This document shows positions 1 through 4,987 of a stretch of 5,285 bases of DNA, piece by piece; within the stretch, counting starts at the first letter, position 1, and every line of letters begins with the position of its first letter. The stretch is from DASQGA01 sp035535315. GTDB lineage: Bacteria; Actinomycetota; Thermoleophilia; Gaiellales; Gaiellaceae. Under the pieces are notes generated by a model, which had not been told where the DNA came from, searched no databases, and was given only the letters and a program-made list of their open reading frames with translations. The stretch lies in assembly GCA_035535315.1 (NCBI GenBank), contig DATLQD010000052.1, positions 1-5,285 of the forward strand, given 5' to 3'. A program made the translations under genes and the position numbers.

Positions 1-54
1 GTCTCGCTTCGCTGAGGAAGTTTCAGCCGGGCCGCCGGGGCCTCGGGCTTCTCG

Positions 55-69
55 CGCCGGGTCCCGGCG
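55..69. repeat. 15-bp GC palindrome just upstream of the Rieske gene
   Basis: CGCCGGG (55-61) and CCCGGCG (63-69) are exact reverse complements around a single T, ending 4 bp before ATG 74. A one-base centre cannot form a full hairpin loop, so if functional it would act as a DNA operator. In GC-rich sequence it may be chance. Apart from this, bases 1-73 show only four residues before a stop at 13-15 in one frame; no upstream gene can be assigned. Confidence 0.25.
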
Positions 70-73
70 GCAT

Positions 74-1177
74 ATGCTCAGCGCCGCGATGGCTACCGAG
101 CTCCGATCGAAACTCGACCAGGGGATCACGCTCCCATTCTCCTGGTTCGCCGATCCCACCGTCTTCCAGGAGGAGCAGGAGCGCATCTTCGCGAGCACGT
201 GGCAGTACGCTGGGATCGCCGACTGGGTCGCAGAGCCGGGCCAGTACTTCACCTGTCACGCCGGCCTCGTGCCCGTAGTAGTCGTCCGCGGCCACGACGA
301 CCGGATCAGGGGCTTCGTGAACATCTGCCGGCATCGCGCCACGGAGGTCGCGAGCGGGCGAGGGAAGCGCGAGACGCTTCAGTGTCCCTACCACGCGTGG
401 ACGTACGACCTGGACGGCAGCCTTCGGAACGCACCGCGCTCCGAGCGGGAGCCGGACTTCGACGGGTCGGACTACGGCCTGCTTCCGGTCTCGGTCGACA
501 CGTGGGGCCCTCTGGTCTTCGTGAACCGGGATCCGGATCCGATGCCTCTGACTGAGCTGCTCGGGCGCCTGCCAAGCGTCTTGGCTGATGCCGGAGTGAC
601 GTTCGACGGGTTGCGGTACCGGGAGCGGAGCGAATGGGAGCTCGCCGCGAACTGGAAGACGGTCGTCGAGAACTACCTCGAGTGTTACCACTGCCCGACC
701 GCGCACCCAGGCTTCTCGAAGCTGATCGACGTGGATCCGGACGCGTACGAACTCACCTCGGACGAGTGGTTCTCGAGCCAGGTCAGCTCGGTTCGGGCCG
801 GCGTGCTCGACGGGAAGGGCGATCCTCCCTACCGGCCGCGCGGAGGCTCGGATGCGGCGCACTTCCACTACGTCTGGCCGACCTTCACGCTCAACGTCGC
901 ACCAGGGCCGCCGAACATCGCCGTCTTCGCGTTCGTCCCGCTCGAGCCAGGCCGGACGCTTGCCGTGACCGACTACTTCTTCGGCGAGGACGTGACCGAG
1001 AAGGAGATCGGAGAGCTGATCGAGTTCGGGAACCAGGTGGGCCTCGAGGACCAGGGCCTGGTCGAATCGATTCAGCGCGCTGCCGCCTCGGGCGGGCTTC
1101 ACGAAGGGCGTCTGCTCCTGTCGAGCGAGCACCTGATCCAGCACTTCCAGCGCCTCGTCGAGCGCGCCCTGGCCTGA
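74..1177 (+). CDS. Rieske [2Fe-2S] / mononuclear iron aromatic-ring-hydroxylating-type oxygenase, alpha subunit (CntA/GbcA/choline monooxygenase-like)
   Basis: Predicted oxygenase component that uses O2 and electrons from a separate reductase to hydroxylate or N-demethylate a small substrate in the cytoplasm. The 367-residue protein has a complete Rieske motif: Cys85-x-His87, 16 residues, Cys104-x2-His107. The catalytic domain carries ENYLECYHCPTAHPG (199-213), giving His206 and His211 as iron ligands, with Asp326 in GLEDQGLVESIQR as the likely third ligand. Glu203 sits where many ring dioxygenases have the bridging Asp. The same ECYHC context occurs in carnitine and betaine oxygenases, so a quaternary-ammonium or similar substrate is more likely than an aromatic ring, though this is inference. 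Length is slightly short but complete. Start: ATG 74 is used; ATG 89 (MATELRS) matches the usual family N-terminus equally well. Neither has a convincing Shine-Dalgarno, and the frame stays open without a start codon to the window edge. It converges on the DUF1028 gene. No reductase or ferredoxin gene is next to it. Confidence 0.93.
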   Translation: MLSAAMATELRSKLDQGITLPFSWFADPTVFQEEQERIFASTWQYAGIADWVAEPGQYFTCHAGLVPVVVVRGHDDRIRGFVNICRHRATEVASGRGKRETLQCPYHAWTYDLDGSLRNAPRSEREPDFDGSDYGLLPVSVDTWGPLVFVNRDPDPMPLTELLGRLPSVLADAGVTFDGLRYRERSEWELAANWKTVVENYLECYHCPTAHPGFSKLIDVDPDAYELTSDEWFSSQVSSVRAGVLDGKGDPPYRPRGGSDAAHFHYVWPTFTLNVAPGPPNIAVFAFVPLEPGRTLAVTDYFFGEDVTEKEIGELIEFGNQVGLEDQGLVESIQRAAASGGLHEGRLLLSSEHLIQHFQRLVERALA

Positions 1178-1210
1178 AGCCTGAGCGCTCTTTCGACGGC
1201 CACGCGCGCG

Positions 1211-1885
1211 CTACCGATCGCCTGGAACACCGAAGCTCGGCGCCGTGCAGGGCTCTAGGGCGCGCGTGACATACGTGCTCATCTCTGGCTTCCAGAGGCG
1301 CCAGAGGGCGGTCAGCTCGCCGATCGGGTCGTCGTTCCAGTCGACACGCAGGTCCGCCACGGGCCACGTGACCTCGTCGGCGAGAAGGAGCCCAGCCGCG
1401 CGAACCGGTCCTTCTTCGCCGCCCGCGACGAGCCCTGCTGCCAGCGCGGCAACGAGCCGGTCACCGAGGTGCTCGCCGGCCGAGCCCTCGAAGGCCTCGA
1501 CCATCGCCTCGACGACTCCTGAATCGGCGAGGAGATTTCCTGCAGCGACTGCGCTGTCGCCCTCGGCTACGGCGTGTCGGCCGAGCGTGTTCGCCCCGGA
1601 GAACGCTGCGGTTCGACCGTGCATGTCGACGGCGGCGAGCTGGCGGTACTCGATGTTCGGCTCTTCCGCCGTGAGCCGGTCGATCGCCTCGCGCGGGGAG
1701 CTGCCGCCGGTCAGGAGATCGAGGAGCCGCGGCCCGAGACGCGGGTCGGTGATGTTCTGAGAGGCGGCGGCGCCAACTCCAGCGCGCACGAACAGGCAGC
1801 GGGCCCCGACGGCCTGGCTCGATGAGGACACGACGCATCCGACCATCCCAGTCTCCGCACACCGTCCGAGCAGAGAAAACGTCAC
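1211..1885 (-). CDS. DUF1028 (COG3342) family protein, putative Ntn-hydrolase
   Basis: A 224-residue protein of the DUF1028 family, catalogued as an uncharacterised member of the Ntn-hydrolase superfamily; the reaction is unknown and amide-bond hydrolysis is only the fold-based guess. Family landmarks visible: N-terminal VTFSLLGRC, AGVGAAASQNITDPRLGP (35-52), GDSAVAAGNLLA (109-120), AGGEEGPVRAAGLLLAD (154-170) and VDWNDDPIGELTALWRLW (181-198). The start is GTG 1885: its GTGA overlaps the TGA of the RidA gene, and it places Thr2 directly after the initiator Met, where an Ntn hydrolase needs its N-terminal nucleophile. An ATG at 2005 in the same frame would add 40 Arg-rich residues overlapping ridA and is rejected. 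There is no Shine-Dalgarno before the GTG, which fits translational coupling. It is the last visible gene of the hpaB-ridA-DUF1028 operon, and no clear intrinsic terminator follows it. Confidence 0.9.
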   Translation of the reverse strand: MTFSLLGRCAETGMVGCVVSSSSQAVGARCLFVRAGVGAAASQNITDPRLGPRLLDLLTGGSSPREAIDRLTAEEPNIEYRQLAAVDMHGRTAAFSGANTLGRHAVAEGDSAVAAGNLLADSGVVEAMVEAFEGSAGEHLGDRLVAALAAGLVAGGEEGPVRAAGLLLADEVTWPVADLRVDWNDDPIGELTALWRLWKPEMSTYVTRALEPCTAPSFGVPGDR

Positions 1886-2310
1886 GCGTCGGGCCGCTGA
1901 TTCTCGGGAATGACGGCGATAACGTCGATCTCGACGACCCACTCGGGACGAGCCAGGCCCTTGACCACCAGACCAGTGGAGACGGGAAAGACGCCCTGCA
2001 GCCACCGGCCAATGGTGCGATAGACCTCCTCGCGGTCACGGGAATCCGTCAGGTAGACAGTGATCTTGCAAGTGTCCTCGAGCCGAGCGCCGGCTTCTTC
2101 GAGGAGCTGTTTCACGTTCGCCATCGCGCGGTCGGCCTGCGCCGCAGCGTCACCGATTCCAACCGACTCGAACGTCTCTAGATCCTGTCCGACCTGGCCT
2201 CGCAGGAAAACGAGGTTGCCTGCGACGACTGCCTGACAGAGGTCGTTGTCGAGGCTCTGGTCCGGATACGTATCTCGTGTGTTGAATTTGCGGATTCGCG
2301 TGTGGGTCAT
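1882..2310 (-). CDS. RidA/YjgF/UK114 family protein, variant lacking the canonical imine-deaminase arginine
   Basis: A 142-residue Rid-family protein. Canonical RidA hydrolyses reactive enamine/imine intermediates; other subgroups serve inside catabolic pathways. Recognisable features are VVAGNLVFLRGQVGQDLE (28-45), the AAAQADRAMANVKQLLEEAG helix (55-74), DTCKITVYLTDSRDREEVY (79-97), and the C-terminal strand WVVEIDVIAVIP (124-135), with Glu127 matching the family's active-site Glu. At the position of E. coli Arg105, usually within P-A-R-S/T, this protein reads FPVSTG with Ser111. It therefore belongs to an Arg-less subgroup for which 2-aminoacrylate deaminase activity should not be assumed. 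Start: ATG 2310, whose ATGA overlaps the TGA of the upstream monooxygenase gene; a weak GAGGG lies 3 nt upstream. An in-frame upstream ATG at 2643 would add 111 Arg/Pro-rich residues inside the monooxygenase gene and is rejected. The gene ends in a GTGA overlap with DUF1028. Confidence 0.92.
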   Translation of the reverse strand: MTHTRIRKFNTRDTYPDQSLDNDLCQAVVAGNLVFLRGQVGQDLETFESVGIGDAAAQADRAMANVKQLLEEAGARLEDTCKITVYLTDSRDREEVYRTIGRWLQGVFPVSTGLVVKGLARPEWVVEIDVIAVIPENQRPDA

Positions 2311-3791
2311 GGTCCCTCGCTCGCGACTGCCGTCGGCTCGGTCCGGGAAGTGCTGCCTGCGGACATGCCGGCTGATCGCATGACGAGCTCCATCGGACCT
2401 GAGAAGTCGTAGTTGTTGTACACGGCGAGGAGGTGTGCGAATGGGGGCGATTGGGCGAAGAGCTGGAAGGTCAGGCGATGCCCGGCGTAGTCGGAGTTCA
2501 GGAGATCGCGGGCGAACGCGAGGAGCTTTCGGCGGTCCTCTGCCTCCCAGTCTCCGATGCGGTAGTACTTGTCGAGCCAGGGTCCGGTCTCCGCGTTCCG
2601 GAAGGCTGCCGCGGCGGGCGTGACGCAGATTTGGCCTCCGCAAAGATCCCGTGCCAAGTGAATCATTGCCGGCAACTCGGAGCCGGCGAATACGCGACCC
2701 GTGTAGAGGAGCGCCTGGTTCGGCATCAGGAGCCCGCCGGGGCTCGGCTCAGCGTGCTCGACCGCGGCCGTCAGATGCGCATTGATGCCCTCGCGATAGC
2801 ACACGAGTTGAGCGAGCCTCTCCCGCACCGACTGGTGCATCTTCACGCCTGTCTGGGTGACGCTCGCGTAGGCGGTTCCAACGAGGAGATCGGCATATCG
2901 CAGGTGCCTCTGTACGAACGCAAACTGGCTGTAGCGGTGAAGGGTTGATCGGATGAAACTCGCCGCACGTGTATCCCGGTAGAAGAAGATGTTCTCCCAG
3001 GGGATCTCGACGTCGTCGAACACGATCAACGTGTCGATTTCGTCGAAGCGGTTGGTGAGTGGATAGTCCTCGAACGGCCTCAGACCGGCAAAGCCCGAAC
3101 GGCAGATGTGCTTGATTCCGGGAGCGTCCATCTCGGCGACGAAGCCAACCGCGTAGTCGGAGAGTTCCTCATGACCCCAGTCGCCGATGGTCGGCTTCAC
3201 GAAGGCCTGGTTCGCATAGGCGGCCGCGGTCTCGAACTTGGCGCCGCGGACGACGATGCCGTTATCCGTCTCGCGAACGACGTGGAGGAGCACGTCCGGG
3301 TCCTGCTCTTGCGGGCGCTTCGCCCGGTCCCCTTTGGGGTCGGTGTTGCCGGAGACGTGAAAGGGATCGAGCGCTGCCGCGCGGTGGACGTGCGCGCGGA
3401 TGTGCTCGGCGAAGGCCGGCTTGATCTCCGCCAGGACGTCCTGGCCGTCGTAGAGCGACCACATCTCCCCAACGGTCTCGTCACCCACGCGGGTCACGAC
3501 ACCGCCGATGTCGTCGAGCACGGCGTCCACGGCACGGCGTTTCGCCTGCCAGTCCTCCTTTGAGACCGGCAGCTTGGCCCCGACAGCGCAGCGTTCGCCG
3601 GTCGAAGGATCGACATAGGACATTACGTCCTGCGTCTCGGCCTCGTGCGCCATGTCGTAAATCCGGGCGCGAACGTCGACGATCGGCTTGAACGCTGGAT
3701 GGGCGGTCACATCACCGACTCGTTCGCCGTCGATCCAGACTTCGCGTCGATCGCGGATCGAGCCGCGGTACTCCTCGCCAGTGCGTATCAC
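2307..3791 (-). CDS. HpaB-family flavin-dependent monooxygenase (4-hydroxyphenylacetate 3-hydroxylase-like), substrate unknown
   Basis: A 494-residue protein of the HpaB family: an acyl-CoA-dehydrogenase-like fold, oxygenase component of two-component systems that use FADH2 from a separate reductase. The N-terminal domain (about 1-270) opens with IRTGEEYRGSIRDRREVWID; the C-terminal domain is about 275-475. Flavin-fold segments include IDTLIVFDDVEIPWENIFFY (252-271) and RLTFQLFAQSPPFAHLLAVY (439-458). By-eye alignment to Thermus HpaB puts Arg101 and His145 on substrate-binding Arg100 and His142, but Glu105 on Tyr104. The stretch NTDPKGDRAKRPQEQDPD (149-166) also recalls the 4-hydroxybutyryl-CoA dehydratase branch, yet that enzyme's paired cluster cysteines near residues 99-103 are absent, so a Fe-S dehydratase is unlikely. 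Start: GTG 3791, with AAGGAGG five nucleotides upstream and the family N-terminus; ATG 3938 would cross the divergent promoter and is rejected. It is the first gene of the operon; no flavin reductase is in the window. Confidence 0.9.
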   Translation of the reverse strand: MIRTGEEYRGSIRDRREVWIDGERVGDVTAHPAFKPIVDVRARIYDMAHEAETQDVMSYVDPSTGERCAVGAKLPVSKEDWQAKRRAVDAVLDDIGGVVTRVGDETVGEMWSLYDGQDVLAEIKPAFAEHIRAHVHRAAALDPFHVSGNTDPKGDRAKRPQEQDPDVLLHVVRETDNGIVVRGAKFETAAAYANQAFVKPTIGDWGHEELSDYAVGFVAEMDAPGIKHICRSGFAGLRPFEDYPLTNRFDEIDTLIVFDDVEIPWENIFFYRDTRAASFIRSTLHRYSQFAFVQRHLRYADLLVGTAYASVTQTGVKMHQSVRERLAQLVCYREGINAHLTAAVEHAEPSPGGLLMPNQALLYTGRVFAGSELPAMIHLARDLCGGQICVTPAAAAFRNAETGPWLDKYYRIGDWEAEDRRKLLAFARDLLNSDYAGHRLTFQLFAQSPPFAHLLAVYNNYDFSGPMELVMRSAGMSAGSTSRTEPTAVASEGP

Positions 3792-3796
3792 GTGCC

Positions 3797-3803
3797 CCTC
3801 CTT
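3797..3803 (-). promoter_or_regulatory. Ribosome binding site of the HpaB-like gene
   Basis: On the minus strand AAGGAGG is followed by a 5-nt spacer (GGCAC) and the GTG at 3791-3789. This near-perfect Shine-Dalgarno decides the GTG start over the upstream in-frame ATG at 3938. Confidence 0.85.
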
Positions 3804-3817
3804 CGCTCTCTCTGCCG

Positions 3818-3849
3818 GTGGGCGTTCCCGCTCGAGACGGGCCGCCCAC
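3818..3849. promoter_or_regulatory. Imperfect 32-bp dyad, candidate operator or 5'-leader hairpin of the monooxygenase operon
   Basis: The outer arms GTGGGCG (3818-3824) and CGCCCAC (3843-3849) pair over 7 bp. After an asymmetric 2x1 interruption the inner arms CCCG (3827-3830) and CGGG (3838-3841) pair over 4 bp. The centre CTCGAGA contains the palindrome CTCGAG. The dyad lies 14 bp upstream of the HpaB-like gene's Shine-Dalgarno. It could bind a dimeric repressor, or fold as RNA in that gene's leader. No T-tract follows in either direction, so it does not look like an intrinsic terminator. Confidence 0.45.
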
Positions 3850-3864
3850 GACTTTCGCCGAACT

Positions 3865-3897
3865 TTGACACGTGCAGGTATTCGCGGCTGATTGACA
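3865..3897 (+). promoter_or_regulatory. Two direct TTGACA hexamers, candidate -35 elements
   Basis: TTGACA occurs at 3865-3870 and again at 3892-3897, 27 bp apart start to start, upstream of the binding-protein gene. They match the consensus -35 of housekeeping sigma promoters. Sequences 16-18 bp downstream (around 3887-3894 and 3914-3920) match TATAAT poorly, so promoter activity is uncertain. The pair could instead be repeated half-sites for a regulator. Confidence 0.3.
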
Positions 3898-3905
3898 GCG
3901 GGTCC

Positions 3906-3928
3906 GGCACGATGCCACCATCCGTGCC
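3906..3928 (+). promoter_or_regulatory. Bulged hairpin in the leader of the binding-protein gene
   Basis: GGCACGATG (3906-3914) pairs with CATC and GTGCC (3919-3922, 3924-3928) over 9 bp, leaving one bulged C (3923) and a CCAC loop. It ends 8 nt before the AAGGAGG of the next gene. It may be a 5'-leader structure or an operator; it matches no riboswitch class I recognise. Confidence 0.35.
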
Positions 3929-3936
3929 CCGAGAGC

Positions 3937-3943
3937 AAGGAGG
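3937..3943 (+). promoter_or_regulatory. Ribosome binding site of the ABC substrate-binding protein gene
   Basis: AAGGAGG is followed by a 6-nt spacer (TACACG) and the ATG at 3950. This is an optimal Shine-Dalgarno, consistent with the high expression usual for binding proteins, and it fixes the start. Confidence 0.88.
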
Positions 3944-3949
3944 TACACG

Positions 3950-4987
3950 ATGAGGAGATCCCGCACGGCGCTCCTGGTCCTTCTCGCCTCGCTGGCCGTC
4001 GCGCTTGTGGCTGCCGGCTGCGGCGGGGGTGATGACGAATCGAGCGGCGGGTCGACGGCCACCTCTGGATCGAGCGCGAAGGCCGCCCCGATCAAGCTGG
4101 CATTCTCGACCTGGAACGGCTACATCGGACTCGTGATCGGGGTGAAGGAAGGCTTCTTCGAAAAGGCAGGCGTCGACGTCGAGTACACGGTCGTCGAAGA
4201 TCCGGTGCAGCGGTTCAACGCTTTCAAGGCGGGCAGCCTGAATGCGATCGCGACGACGGTCGACACGTTCTCACGCACGAATGCGAACGGAGTTGCCTCG
4301 GTCATGGTGCTCGGGCTCGACGCTTCGGTCGGCGGCGACGGCATCGTCGCGAAGAAGGACATCACGAGCGTGGAGCAGCTCAAGGGGCAGACCGTTGCCG
4401 TGAGCCAGGGCTCGACCAGCCAGTGGCTCCTTGCCTACGTGCTCGACCAGCACGGCTTGTCGCTCAACGACGTCAAGCAGACCGACCTGACGTCCGGCGA
4501 TGCCGGCGCCGCCTTCGTCGCGGGAAGCGTGCCGGTGGCCGTGACGTGGGAGCCGTGGCTCTCCAAGGCCGAGGAAAACCCGGACGGGCACGTCCTCGCC
4601 TCGACGAAGGAGTATCCGGACATCATCACCGACGAGGTCGCGTTCTCCCCTGATTTCGTCAAGGAGAATCCCGACTCGATCACGGCCTTTCTCAAGGGCT
4701 ACGCGATGGCGGTCGACTTCCTGAAGTCGAACCCGGACGACGCCATCGCGGACGTCACGGACTATCTCGGGCAAAGCCCCGAGGACGTGAAGGCGACGAT
4801 GGAGACGGTGCCGATCTGGTCGATCGAAGACAGCAAGAAGTTCTTCGGGACAGCTGACAGCCCCGGCCCCATCAACGAGATCTTCACGAAGTCGGCCGAG
4901 TTCTGGAAGGAGCTCGGTGAGACCGACACCGTCCCCGATCCGTCCGAGGCAATCGATCCGAGCTTCCTCCAGGACTTCTCGGGTTGA
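3950..4987 (+). CDS. ABC transporter substrate-binding lipoprotein, NitT/TauT/SsuA (COG0715) family
   Basis: A 345-residue extracytoplasmic binding protein that captures a small solute for an ABC importer; relatives bind taurine, alkanesulfonates, nitrate, pyrimidine precursors or riboflavin, and the ligand here is not deducible. The N-terminus is a lipoprotein signal: MRRSR, a hydrophobic core (about 7-22), then lipobox AAGC with Cys24 as the predicted lipidated residue. A Gly/Asp/Ser/Thr-rich tether follows (about 25-45). The mature domain begins IKLAFSTWNGYIGLVIGVKE (48-67), with GFFEKAGVDVEY (68-79), the hinge-region SQGSTSQWLLAY (152-163) and VTWEPWLSKA (198-207), all typical of the family's two-lobe fold. 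Trp200 and Trp203 are possible ligand contacts. Start is fixed by AAGGAGG at 3937-3943. It is followed at once by a permease gene, possibly with a TTGA overlap, and lies head-to-head with the HpaB/RidA/DUF1028 operon, suggesting it imports that pathway's substrate. Confidence 0.92.
   Translation: MRRSRTALLVLLASLAVALVAAGCGGGDDESSGGSTATSGSSAKAAPIKLAFSTWNGYIGLVIGVKEGFFEKAGVDVEYTVVEDPVQRFNAFKAGSLNAIATTVDTFSRTNANGVASVMVLGLDASVGGDGIVAKKDITSVEQLKGQTVAVSQGSTSQWLLAYVLDQHGLSLNDVKQTDLTSGDAGAAFVAGSVPVAVTWEPWLSKAEENPDGHVLASTKEYPDIITDEVAFSPDFVKENPDSITAFLKGYAMAVDFLKSNPDDAIADVTDYLGQSPEDVKATMETVPIWSIEDSKKFFGTADSPGPINEIFTKSAEFWKELGETDTVPDPSEAIDPSFLQDFSG

Larger units (their letters stand above)
3792..3949. promoter_or_regulatory. 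Divergent control region between the monooxygenase operon and the ABC importer operon
   Basis: These 158 bp separate the GTG of the minus-strand HpaB-like gene from the ATG of the plus-strand binding-protein gene, so both operons must have promoters here or further away. Seen: an imperfect 32-bp dyad (3818-3849), a bulged hairpin (3906-3928), two TTGACA hexamers on the plus strand (3865-3870 and 3892-3897), and a strong Shine-Dalgarno at each end. Neither TTGACA has a good TATAAT-like box 16-18 bp downstream, so no exact promoter is assigned. Shared regulation of import and catabolism is an inference from the head-to-head arrangement. Confidence 0.6.

Noticed and set aside
23..1144. Long 373-residue open frame on the minus strand
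   Set aside because: It is antisense to the complete Rieske gene, is Arg/Pro/Val-rich with no recognisable domain, and is the usual mirror frame of a GC-rich gene.
1178..1210. Possible bidirectional terminator between the convergent Rieske and DUF1028 genes
   Set aside because: The 33-bp gap has only the 8-bp palindrome GAGCGCTC and a short CG run; there is no stem with a loop and T-tract in either direction.
1886..2005. N-terminal extension of the DUF1028 frame to ATG 2005
   Set aside because: The added 40 residues are Arg/Ser/Gly-rich, overlap ridA coding sequence, and would bury the putative N-terminal Thr nucleophile; GTG 1885 fits family and operon.
2311..2643. N-terminal extension of the RidA frame to ATG 2643
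   Set aside because: The 111 extra residues lie wholly inside the monooxygenase gene, have low-complexity Arg/Pro composition, and have no Rid-family match.
3792..3938. Upstream ATG 3938 for the HpaB-like gene
   Set aside because: It would place coding sequence through both dyads and up to the binding-protein ribosome site; GTG 3791 has an excellent Shine-Dalgarno and the family N-terminus.
3792..3949. TPP or other riboswitch ahead of the NMT1/Thi5-like binding protein
   Set aside because: No THI-box motifs or other conserved aptamer sequences are visible, and the leader is too short for a full known aptamer plus expression platform.
4271..4774. 167-residue minus-strand frame opposite the binding-protein gene
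   Set aside because: It is antisense to a well-recognised lipoprotein gene, with Arg/Val/Asp-rich composition and no motif.
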